Shown one piece after another: positions 1-5,801 of a stretch of 7,827 bases of DNA. Location: assembly GCA_036835375.1 (NCBI GenBank), contig DAITMB010000177.1, positions 1 through 7,827 on the forward strand. The letters are read 5' to 3'. The number at the start of each line of letters is the position of its first letter. Positions within the stretch are counted from its first letter, which is position 1. Both the position numbers and the translations under genes were made by a program. The notes under the pieces were generated by a model, which did not search any database, was not told the DNA's origin, and saw nothing but the letters and a program-made list of their open reading frames with translations. The stretch is from JANQTF01 sp036835375 (GTDB lineage Bacteria; Bacteroidota; Bacteroidia; J057).

Positions 1-19
1 TAGAAATACTCATCTTAGT

Positions 20-44
20 TAGGTTGGTTGTGTCAACCTATTTT
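20..44 (+). terminator. Weak hairpin with T run, possible terminator of a gene left of the window
   Basis: Arms TAGGTTG (20-26) and CAACCTA (34-40) pair perfectly around a 7-nt loop and are followed by TTTT (41-44). The shape fits a short rho-independent terminator reading rightwards, which would serve a plus-strand gene lying left of position 1. The stem is short and the T run is only four bases, so this is a candidate only. Confidence 0.3.
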
Positions 45-56
45 AGGACGTGACCA

Positions 57-116
57 GAGGTTGAGAAGCGAGAGGTTGAGAAGCGAGATTTTGAGAAGCG
101 AGAAGTGAGACAAGAG
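57..116. repeat. 15-bp tandem repeat, three units plus a degenerate fourth
   Basis: The unit GAGGTTGAGAAGCGA occurs exactly at 57-71 and 72-86, then with GG changed to TT at 87-101. A decayed purine-rich copy (GAAGTGAGACAAGAG) follows at 102-116. The array sits in DNA without a convincing gene, downstream of the minus-strand DUF4301 gene. It could vary in copy number by replication slippage. No function is evident. Confidence 0.8.
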
Positions 117-120
117 CCCC

Positions 121-222
121 TCGATGCCTGAGGCTTTCCCTTCGATGCCTGAGGCTCTCGAAGGCGGAGACCCACATTGAGGCGTAGCCTTGCTTTGAAA
201 TCCGGGGCTTCGAGAGCCTCAG
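121..222. repeat. Direct repeat merging into a 15-bp inverted repeat
   Basis: TCGATGCCTGAGGCT occurs exactly at 121-135 and again at 142-156, a 21-bp period. The second copy runs into the arm CTGAGGCTCTCGAAG (149-163), whose perfect reverse complement CTTCGAGAGCCTCAG lies at 208-222. The spacer is 44 nt. The arrangement looks like a dispersed intergenic repeat family rather than coding DNA. The arms could form a stem in RNA from either strand. Confidence 0.75.
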
Positions 223-252
223 CCGCCGGATGTTTGCGCCTGCGGCGTGTCT

Positions 253-380
253 CCCGCTGGCGGGGGAGGTACTTCGCCTAACTCAGCACAGGCCTGCGCG
301 ACAGAGGGTGGAGATGCTAGCAGAGTGGATCCACCCCCTGCTGCGTCCAAAGCGCCACAGCTTCCCCCGCCGGCGGGGGA
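253..380. repeat. Paired GC-rich repeat, the second copy a perfect palindrome
   Basis: CCCGCTGGCGGGGGA (253-267) and CCCGCCGGCGGGGGA (366-380) differ by one base. Around the second copy, 363-380 is a perfect 18-bp palindrome, TCCCCCGCCGGCGGGGGA. Both copies are followed a short way on by CTAACT (279-284 and 395-400), which suggests a diverged duplication. The composition is far more GC-rich than most of the window. There is no T run, so it does not look like a terminator for the DUF4301 gene that ends at 464. An 84-codon plus-strand frame across it (230-484) has an odd composition and is not a credible gene. Confidence 0.6.
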
Positions 381-463
381 TAGGGAGTTCTACGCTAACT
401 GGGGGTGAAGTGCCCAGGACAACGCCCCCGGCTATCTTGAGGTACATGCACGCTGAGCGTAGG

Positions 464-2005
464 CTACTGGTGCTGATCGCGTAGGAGGTCGTTGACTGTT
501 TTGACGGGATTGAAGGTCTCGATGGGGACTTCTACAAACACTGTGTTCCAGTTGGCCATCGCGCCATTCCACAGGCCGGGAAGTTCTTGTGCCTTGAGCT
601 CTCTGCCATCTTTGGATTTCATGGAGATGAAACCTGTCTTGGGGTCGCGAAAGCTGCGTAGGTCATAATTTTTACCATTCATGTCACGGGTCGCGCACAC
701 GAGGTCCACGGGATTGAAGTGGGTGGCCGCCTTGGCTACAGCAGCCTGGGCAGGGTTGTCCATGTCGATCTGGGCCGACTCAGCGATTTGAAGGGAAATG
801 GAGCCGTCCTCATTTTCTGCCCAAAACGGCCCTCCGCCGGGTTCTCCCTCGTTTTTGACCATGCCGCACACCCGCAACGGACGGTCGAGCTTGCTGCGCA
901 GATAGGCTACTTGCTCGTCAAAGGGAAGCTCATCGAAGTGGGTGGGGGGAACGACACACATCTCCGCTTGAAGAAATTCGTCAATCTCCTCAATCAGTCC
1001 CTGGCCAGGATCATCGAGCTGGTAGAGGTATTCCCAGACTTGGGATTGATAGTCGAGGAGCACCCCTGCGAGCGCTTTTTTGTAGCGAAAGGTCTCCGGC
1101 TTGAGGTGATCCGGGACGACATTGTCGATGTTTTTGATGTAGATGATGTCGGCGGCTATTTCGTTGAGGTTCTCGATCAGGGCACCATGTCCGGCGGGCC
1201 GAAAAAGCAGAGAACCATCGCTTTCGCGAAAAGGCTCGTTGTCGAGGTCCACAGCGATGGTATCCGTGCCGGGTTTTTGCTCCGAAAAGGAGATATTGAA
1301 TCTCAGCTTAAACAGCTTTTCATAAGTGGGCAGGACTTGCTCTACCAAGTCTTCAAAACGGCTGCGGTGCTCCGGTGACACCGTGAAATGGAGCGAAGCG
1401 TAGTTTCCCTTCAGGCCTGCATAGTTGGCAGCTTCCACGAGGTGCTCTTCCATCGGGGTGCGGGCGCCGTTTTCGTATCGATGAAACTTGAGCAGGCCCT
1501 TGGGAAGCTGACCATAGTCGAGACCAGGTTCATCGAGCAGGTGATGAAGCACCGTGGCATAGTCCTGCTGAGCCAGGGTCTCTGCTAGCGAAGGACTCGA
1601 AAAGCTTGCTTTGAGGTCTTCGTAGAAAGCAAATTTCTCCAATTCAGTGATCACTTGACGTGTCAGCTTGTCTTTTTCCAAGGCGGCCTGCTGCGCTTCG
1701 CCTGGCTGGCCTTGCTGGGCCGCTTGGAAGGAAAATAGGTGCTTGAACATCCGGCTGGCTGCCCCAGAAGCAGGCACGAACTTCACGATTCCCAGCGTGG
1801 GTTGCTCATTTTCGAAGGTCTCAATAGCACCGTTTACTTGCTCCTCCGTGAGGTGGAGAATGCCGTCGTGGACCGTGGCTGCTTTATGGATCTTCAAAAA
1901 AGGAAATCCCTGCTTGAAGTGCTCGATTTGTGTGGCAACTTCTTCGGGGTTGCTGCCCCGGGTGTGGATGAAATCAAGGTCTTGGGGAGAAAAAGGGGGT
2001 ACCAT
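464..2005 (-). CDS. DUF4301 family protein, nucleotidyltransferase-like
   Basis: This 513-residue protein resembles the DUF4301 family, which I know from Bacteroidota and which has no established biochemical role. Several segments recall sugar-nucleotide transferases: VPASGAASRMFK (about 78-89) sits where such enzymes carry a G-rich nucleotide-binding signature, FRPAGHGALIENL (268-280) resembles their second conserved block, and DIIYIKNIDNVVPD (286-299) resembles the metal-binding acidic block. An NTP- or sugar-nucleotide-related activity is therefore an inference only. I see no signal peptide or membrane segment, so it is probably cytoplasmic. The ATG at 2005 begins a sensible N-terminus with no Shine-Dalgarno, and a TATATTTG box lies 41 bp upstream. 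The gene ends in TAG. The terminator after ahcY separates it from that gene, so it is probably transcribed alone. The frame is intact. Confidence 0.85.
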   Translation of the reverse strand: MVPPFSPQDLDFIHTRGSNPEEVATQIEHFKQGFPFLKIHKAATVHDGILHLTEEQVNGAIETFENEQPTLGIVKFVPASGAASRMFKHLFSFQAAQQGQPGEAQQAALEKDKLTRQVITELEKFAFYEDLKASFSSPSLAETLAQQDYATVLHHLLDEPGLDYGQLPKGLLKFHRYENGARTPMEEHLVEAANYAGLKGNYASLHFTVSPEHRSRFEDLVEQVLPTYEKLFKLRFNISFSEQKPGTDTIAVDLDNEPFRESDGSLLFRPAGHGALIENLNEIAADIIYIKNIDNVVPDHLKPETFRYKKALAGVLLDYQSQVWEYLYQLDDPGQGLIEEIDEFLQAEMCVVPPTHFDELPFDEQVAYLRSKLDRPLRVCGMVKNEGEPGGGPFWAENEDGSISLQIAESAQIDMDNPAQAAVAKAATHFNPVDLVCATRDMNGKNYDLRSFRDPKTGFISMKSKDGRELKAQELPGLWNGAMANWNTVFVEVPIETFNPVKTVNDLLRDQHQ

Positions 2006-2046
2006 GCGAAAGGGGATGAGTAATGGGTAGGGTTGTCGGTAGTGAG

Positions 2047-2054
2047 CAAATATA
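2047..2054 (-). promoter_or_regulatory. -7 promoter box of the DUF4301 gene
   Basis: On the minus strand this reads TATATTTG, an exact match to the Bacteroidota -7 consensus TAnnTTTG. Transcription would start about 7 nt downstream and give a leader of roughly 30-35 nt before the ATG at 2005. I find no good TTTG -33 element at the expected 19-20 nt spacing, so the call rests on the -7 box and its position. Confidence 0.5.
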
Positions 2055-2147
2055 TGGAAACTGCGGTATTTACGCTTCCGTAGCGGCCAAACAAATCACT
2101 ACCCGCGGCTAAATTTGAGCCACTGAACCTTTGGGTTGCCATTTCAC

Positions 2148-2181
2148 AAGAAAAGGCCCCTTGCGAGTGCAAAGAGCCTTT
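2148..2181 (-). terminator. Rho-independent terminator of ahcY
   Basis: In minus-strand RNA, AAAGGCUCUUUGC (2181-2169) pairs with GCAAGGGGCCUUU (2164-2152) around the tetraloop ACUC. That is a 13-pair stem including two G-U wobbles, followed by U-C-U-U. On the plus strand the wobble positions become C-A mismatches and no T run follows, so the structure clearly belongs to the minus strand. It begins 57 bp after the ahcY stop codon and lies upstream of the DUF4301 promoter box. Confidence 0.85.
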
Positions 2182-2237
2182 GGAAAAACGATTCAGACAT
2201 AATCGTCGAATTCGTAGTGAGACATTTCCCTCGCCGA

Positions 2238-3554
2238 TTAATAGCGATAGTATTCTGGCTTGAAAGGACCTTGAATCTCCACGCCGATGTAGTCTGCCTG
2301 ATCGGGTCGAAGCTCTTCCAGCTCTACCCCAATCTTGGCGAGGTGCAGACGTGCTACTTCCTCGTCGAGGTGTTTAGGCAGGGTATAGACTTGGTTTTCG
2401 TAGCTTTCGTGGTTGGTCCACAGCTCGAGTTGGGCCAAGGTCTGGTTGGTGAAGGAATTGGACATCACAAAGGATGGGTGACCAGTCGCGCAACCAAGGT
2501 TAACGAGGCGTCCTTCGGCCAACAGAATGATGTCTTTGCCATCCACATGATAGAGATCCACCTGTGGTTTGATATTGACGTGGGTATCACCATAGTTATT
2601 TTTCAACCAGGCGACGTCGATCTCGTTGTCAAAGTGGCCGATGTTGCAGACAATGGCCTTGTCCTTCATGAGTTTGAAGTGTTCTCCTGTGACAATGTCT
2701 TTGTTTCCGGTCGCAGTGACGATGATGTCAGACTCAGGGATCGCATGGATCATTTTTTTCACCTGGAATCCATCCATAGCGGCTTGAAGGGCGCAGATCG
2801 GGTCGATTTCGGTCACGATCACGCGGGCACCAGCACCACGCAGAGAGGCAGCGGAGCCTTTGCCTACGTCGCCGTATCCTGCCACGACGGCCACTTTGCC
2901 TGCCATCATGATGTCTGTCGCCCTGCGAATGGAATCCACGAGGGACTCCTTACAGCCGTATTTGTTGTCGAACTTGGACTTGGTGACCGAGTCATTGACG
3001 TTGATGGCGGGCATGAGGAGGGTGCCGTTTTTCACACGCTCATACAGGCGGTGAACACCGGTGGTGGTCTCTTCGCTCAATCCGCGAATCTCGGAGACCA
3101 GCTCTGGATATCGATCCAGCACCATGTTGGTGAGGTCACCGCCATCGTCGAGGATCATATTGAGGGGCTTGCGAGCTTCTCCAAAGAAGAGGGTTTGCTC
3201 AATGGCCCAATCAAATTCTTCTTCTGACATTCCTTTCCAGGCATACACGGGAATACCAGCTGCTGCAATGGCTGCGGCGGCATGATCTTGGGTGGAGAAA
3301 ATGTTGCAAGAAGACCAAGTCACCTCGGCACCTAGCTCAATGAGGGTTTCGATCAACACGGCCGTCTGGATGGTCATGTGCAAACACCCGGCTATACGGG
3401 CACCTTGGAGGGGCTTTTCTTCTCCGTATTTTGCTCGTAAGGCCATGAGGCCCGGCATTTCTGCCTCAGCCAATTGAATTTCTTTACGGCCCCATTCAGC
3501 CAGGGAAATGTCCTTGACTTTGTAGGGGAGGTAGGTTGTCTTTACTTCAGACAT
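2238..3554 (-). CDS. ahcY: S-adenosylhomocysteine hydrolase (adenosylhomocysteinase)
   Basis: This cytoplasmic NAD+-dependent enzyme splits S-adenosylhomocysteine into adenosine and homocysteine. It relieves product inhibition of methyltransferases and feeds the methionine cycle. At 438 residues it is full length and close to the animal form; it lacks the roughly 40-residue insert found in many proteobacterial versions. Expected active-site residues are present: H59 in CLHMT, D137 in DDGGD, E162 in SEETTTG, and K192, D196, N197 and C201 in the TKSKFDN...C block. The NAD-binding glycine motif GYGDVGKG is at 226-233. The C-terminal FKPEYYRY supplies K432 and Y436, which reach into the partner subunit's cofactor site in the tetramer. 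The ATG at 3554 has no Shine-Dalgarno, and a promoter box lies 27 bp upstream. It appears monocistronic, with its own terminator. Very sure of identity. Confidence 0.98.
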   Translation of the reverse strand: MSEVKTTYLPYKVKDISLAEWGRKEIQLAEAEMPGLMALRAKYGEEKPLQGARIAGCLHMTIQTAVLIETLIELGAEVTWSSCNIFSTQDHAAAAIAAAGIPVYAWKGMSEEEFDWAIEQTLFFGEARKPLNMILDDGGDLTNMVLDRYPELVSEIRGLSEETTTGVHRLYERVKNGTLLMPAINVNDSVTKSKFDNKYGCKESLVDSIRRATDIMMAGKVAVVAGYGDVGKGSAASLRGAGARVIVTEIDPICALQAAMDGFQVKKMIHAIPESDIIVTATGNKDIVTGEHFKLMKDKAIVCNIGHFDNEIDVAWLKNNYGDTHVNIKPQVDLYHVDGKDIILLAEGRLVNLGCATGHPSFVMSNSFTNQTLAQLELWTNHESYENQVYTLPKHLDEEVARLHLAKIGVELEELRPDQADYIGVEIQGPFKPEYYRY

Positions 3555-3580
3555 GTAGGGATCAATTTGAATTTAGAACA

Positions 3581-3612
3581 CAAAGGTACGAATTGATTTA
3601 TCTTTCGAGAAA
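3581..3612 (-). promoter_or_regulatory. ahcY promoter (-7 and -33 boxes)
   Basis: On the minus strand, TACCTTTG (3588-3581) matches the Bacteroidota -7 consensus TAnnTTTG exactly. Twenty nt upstream is TTTC (3612-3609), one base from the TTTG -33 element. The predicted leader before the ATG at 3554 is only about 20 nt, which leaves no room for a riboswitch. Confidence 0.6.
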
Positions 3613-3614
3613 GA
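3601..3614. promoter_or_regulatory. Inverted repeat over the ahcY -33 box, possible operator
   Basis: TCTTTC (3601-3606) and GAAAGA (3609-3614) form 6-bp arms separated by GA. The right arm contains the -33 element of the ahcY promoter, a position where a dimeric regulator could block or recruit polymerase. Arms this short can arise by chance in AT-rich DNA, so the operator role is speculative. Confidence 0.25.
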
Positions 3615-3766
3615 AGAAGTGCTGAATGTCAGATCCATAGATAAATCTCACGAAAAACACAATTTTCTTAAACGATTGTCTATTCCCGAATGTTTGTTCG
3701 AGATGTGTAGGGTATCTCTCAGCTTGGCACGTACGTAAGGCTTGTATTTTTGCTGCTCTGGCAGGG

Positions 3767-3815
3767 GAGTGCGACTCCTCTGGGGACGAAGAGGGGATGA
3801 GAATGTGGTTGCTAC
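3767..3815. repeat. Dispersed intergenic repeat, copy A
   Basis: This stretch shares GAGTGCGAC (3767-3775) and GGGATGAGAATGTGG-T-TGCTAC (3794-3815) with copy B at 7624-7664. The longer block matches at 21 of 22 bases; the middle differs in length. It lies in the ahcY upstream region. A 101-codon minus-strand frame with a TTG start (3648-3953) runs across it but begins inside the MITE-like element, has no recognisable domain and is probably not a gene. Confidence 0.75.
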
Positions 3816-3932
3816 ATAAGGCGTGGCCTTTTCAAGGTTGATGACTTGCTCAACGATCCCCGTGACGTGAGGCATCATTGATCTGGTTCCCTTCCTCCAT
3901 GCGATAACCCACCCCTTGCTTCCACAAAAAAA

Positions 3933-4047
3933 ACTTTCTTGGTTCTCTGACAAAAATGGCGGAAAACTCGTGCTCTAACCCTCATAAGGGTAAGGAAACC
4001 CTTATGAGGGTTAGTATGCGCCAAAATTGTCAGAGAACTACTTTCTT
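3933..4047. mobile_element. MITE-like element with flanking 8-bp direct repeats
   Basis: A 99-bp unit (3941-4039) is bounded by ACTTTCTT at 3933-3940 and again at 4040-4047, as a target-site duplication would be. Just inside, GTTCTCTGACAA (3942-3953) and TTGTCAGAGAAC (4027-4038) are perfect 12-bp inverted repeats. Further in, TGGCG (3957-3961) pairs with CGCCA (4019-4023). The core is a 17-bp perfect stem, 3975-3991 with 3998-4014, around a 6-nt loop. Nearly the whole unit can fold on itself and it has no room for a transposase. This is the anatomy of a miniature inverted-repeat transposable element mobilised in trans. I cannot assign the parent insertion-sequence family. Confidence 0.65.
3975..4014. 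repeat. 17-bp perfect hairpin at the core of the MITE-like element
   Basis: CTAACCCTCATAAGGGT (3975-3991) and its exact reverse complement (3998-4014) enclose the loop AAGGAA. It is the longest perfect inverted repeat I found in the window. It would form a very stable hairpin in RNA of either strand and could extrude as a cruciform. No T run follows on either strand, so it is not a classical terminator. Confidence 0.9.
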
Positions 4048-4059
4048 TAAGTTAGTGCT

Positions 4060-4074
4060 TTTAGGCGGCCTAAA
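4060..4074. repeat. 15-bp palindrome
   Basis: TTTAGGC-G-GCCTAAA is symmetric with 7-bp arms around one central G. It lies 13 bp beyond the right flanking repeat of the MITE-like element. It could be a protein-binding site or a remnant of another small repeat; nothing here decides between them. Confidence 0.4.
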
Positions 4075-4118
4075 CGATGTTGTTACGGTCGATCTTGTCA
4101 AAGGAGAAATGTTAGCTA

Positions 4119-4336
4119 TACCCCAAAAAGGGGACTGATGGGGTAGTTGCTATGCCTGTAATCCCTGTCCCAAGCTGAGTCAGTCCTGGTGTGCACCCCC
4201 AAGACTTGCGTCAGCGAGATGGAAGATTGCCACTCCGCAATGGCACTTGGTACCGCCGCAGCATACCTTTTTGTTTCGCGCAAGTCGGTCAGATAGGAGT
4301 TTTTCGTTAGATTGTGTTATCGAATGAAAGAGATGT
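4119..4336. other. Non-coding stretch with possible RNA structure
   Basis: I see no convincing gene. TACCCC (4119-4124) can pair either through its CCCC with GGGG at 4130-4133 or fully with GGGGTA at 4140-4145, giving two mutually exclusive hairpins. GACTTGCG (4203-4210) is the exact reverse complement of CGCAAGTC (4279-4286), an 84-nt span that also contains the smaller arms ATTGC and GCAAT. These may reflect a structured leader or small RNA, or chance. TACCTTTT at 4264-4271 is one base from the -7 promoter consensus but lacks a well-placed -33 element. Confidence 0.25.
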
Positions 4337-4519
4337 ATGAACATGCCCAAGTATCAAGCTCTTCTTGGCAATGCAGTGGAGCTGCTGTTGTCCACACCTA
4401 TTTCAATTGCTGACCCGAATAGCACCGAAACGGCTTCGGGATTTAAATTCCTGATTTTCACTCAGGGCACAGACGAGCGGGAGATGATTTTGTGTTCAAT
4501 CACTGATCGTGATCAGTAG
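4337..4519 (+). CDS. Possible small hypothetical protein, 60 residues
   Basis: I do not recognise this frame. It starts with ATG at 4337, with a second ATG two codons later, and stops with TAG. The product is about neutral to slightly acidic, with a hydrophobic stretch (ALLGNAVELLL) and a C-terminal segment FKFLIFTQGTDEREMILCSITD that could form strands. Codon choice is mixed and protein-like, without the Arg/Ser/Cys excess typical of chance frames. It has no signal peptide and no clear Shine-Dalgarno. It lies 60 bp before the exported-protein gene on the same strand, so the two could be co-transcribed. It may equally be a fragment of a decayed gene or a chance frame. Confidence 0.35.
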   Translation: MNMPKYQALLGNAVELLLSTPISIADPNSTETASGFKFLIFTQGTDEREMILCSITDRDQ

Positions 4520-4579
4520 AAGACGAGCTCATGGTGAGCACATGCCACTCAAAAACTAACCCATTTAAACTTTTAAGAG

Positions 4580-5230
4580 ATGAAAATTTCAAACCAACTG
4601 ATGGGATATGTTCTCGTCATGATGATGGCGCTGAGTTGCGGCAATGGGCGAGCGGATGACTTTGACTACGGACGTGTAGAAAATGGCGTGTATCTGAATG
4701 ATTTTTTTGGCATCCAAATCAAGCTGCCTGAGGCATGGATCGTACAATCCAGGGAACAAACTCAGCAAATTTCAGAAATAGGAAAAGAGTTGATGGCGGG
4801 AGATGACAACATACTAAAAACCCAAATTGAAGCCTCTGAGGTGAATACAGCCAATCTATTGGCAGTATTTCAATATGAACTTGGTGCATCTGTTGAGTTT
4901 AATCCAAGTATTATGATTGTTGCAGAGAATGTATCGATCATCCCAGGGGTCAAGAATGGAAGTGACTATCTATTTCATGCGAGAAGAATGATCATGCAAG
5001 GACAAGTTGAATATAGTTATTTATCTGAAAATTTTAATAAAGAGATTATTGGAGAATCGGAATTTTATTTCATGGATGCATATATTAATTATATGGGGAT
5101 TGAGATCAAGCAGAGGTACTATTCAACAATATTAAAAGGCTTCAGTTTGAACCTGATCATTTCTTATGCTGATGAGGAGCAAAAAGAAATTCTTGAAAAT
5201 TCTATTTATACTATGACGTTCAAAAAGTAA
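4580..5230 (+). CDS. Putative exported protein or lipoprotein of unknown function
   Basis: This 216-residue protein has no name I can give. The N-terminus is a signal sequence: K2, then a hydrophobic run MGYVLVMMMAL (8-18). ALSC ending at Cys20 is an acceptable lipobox, so it may be a lipoprotein; cleavage after GRA (25) by signal peptidase I is the alternative. The mature part opens with GVYLNDFFGIQIKLPEAWIV (36-55) and ends with a hydrophobic strand, an acidic helix and a short strand (GFSLNLIISYADEEQKEILENSIYTMTF). This layout is typical of small secreted alpha/beta proteins of the PsbP/Mog1-like type (inference from pattern only). The ATG at 4580 follows AAGAG closely. The second half is noticeably AT-rich and uses many ATT, AAT and TAT codons, unlike ahcY, which may mean horizontal origin. 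A likely cell-envelope location is all that can be said. Confidence 0.75.
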   Translation: MKISNQLMGYVLVMMMALSCGNGRADDFDYGRVENGVYLNDFFGIQIKLPEAWIVQSREQTQQISEIGKELMAGDDNILKTQIEASEVNTANLLAVFQYELGASVEFNPSIMIVAENVSIIPGVKNGSDYLFHARRMIMQGQVEYSYLSENFNKEIIGESEFYFMDAYINYMGIEIKQRYYSTILKGFSLNLIISYADEEQKEILENSIYTMTFKK

Positions 5231-5801
5231 GGAGCCGAACAATTTTTGGGCATGTTCTTGATGGCTTCCTCCCACCGCGTTCGCTCAACGTCCAGGCTGT
5301 GTTCTTTACCATGGGGTGATGGGGATAGGCGCATATGCTCTGCGCAGAATCCTTTGACGATGCACCAAGATTCAACCACTGTACAGTACTTTTTCAAAAT
5401 ATTCTCTATTTTTCTACAAAAGGTTAAGTGATTAGTAAATTTTGTGGCATAAAAATTTTTATCCCAATCGCGTGATTGTCTATTCCAAGCAATTGAGTCG
5501 AATAGTTCACGCGCAGCCCGCAACTGGCAAATGAATTTGCCGCGATTTTTAGTATAAATCTTTGATTAGGTCCATTAAGGGCAGATATGTGCTGTGAAAG
5601 GGTGGCGTGCGCTCGTGGTGCTGTCGCCAAAAATTATTCATGAATCTCCCACCCCAGCACAAGCGAATTGTATTCTTTATATGTTAATATTGAGGTAACA
5701 ATGTTTCGATATTCTTGATGGGTATCGTTGCTTGATAAAAGTAATGGTGTATTATTCCGTCGCCTTTTTTGTCGAATTATCCCTCATCACCCCCCTTATT
5801 T
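5231..5801. other. Intergenic region without a convincing gene
   Basis: Nothing here is a clear gene. On the minus strand a frame from a TTG at 5523 down to 5206 (105 codons) overlaps the end of the exported-protein gene. Its last 40 or so codons, corresponding to about 5230-5345, read with protein-like composition (HSLDVERTRWEEAIKNMPKN), while the upstream part does not. This could be a gene remnant or a repeat. From about 5640 to 5800 the DNA is AT-rich and must carry the glutaminase promoter; TATTCTTG (5710-5717) is the nearest to the TAnnTTTG consensus, with one mismatch. No tRNA or riboswitch was recognised. Confidence 0.5.
5526..5551 (+). terminator. Hairpin followed by a T run, possible terminator
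   Basis: GGCAAAT (5526-5532) and ATTTGCC (5535-5541) pair, realistically as a 6-bp stem with a TGAA loop. The run CGCGATTTTT follows. It may end plus-strand transcripts from the exported-protein gene, but it lies about 300 nt beyond that stop codon and the stem is short. Confidence 0.3.

Noticed and set aside
719..1378. Long plus-strand open frame of 219 codons inside the DUF4301 gene
   Set aside because: It lies entirely antisense to a recognisable full-length gene and has no domain of its own.
2136..3227. 363-codon plus-strand open frame opposite ahcY
   Set aside because: It mirrors ahcY codons, starts within the ahcY terminator, and shows no known domain; it is an antisense shadow.
3555..3650. 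SAH riboswitch in front of ahcY
   Set aside because: The predicted leader is only about 20 nt and no conserved pseudoknot sequence was seen.
3648..3953. 101-codon minus-strand frame
   Set aside because: It has a TTG start inside the end of the MITE-like element, crosses the dispersed repeat, and has no recognisable domain.
3956..4138. 60-codon plus-strand frame
   Set aside because: It begins in the MITE-like element and runs through its hairpin; its composition does not suggest a protein.
3674..5486. GATTGTCTATTCC present at 3674-3686 and 5474-5486
   Set aside because: A single 13-base match in a window of this size is expected about once by chance, and the flanks do not match.
5769..5801. 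TTG start adding 11 codons to the glutaminase
   Set aside because: The ATG at 5802 is the stronger start codon, and the extra Pro/Ser-rich residues add nothing recognisable.
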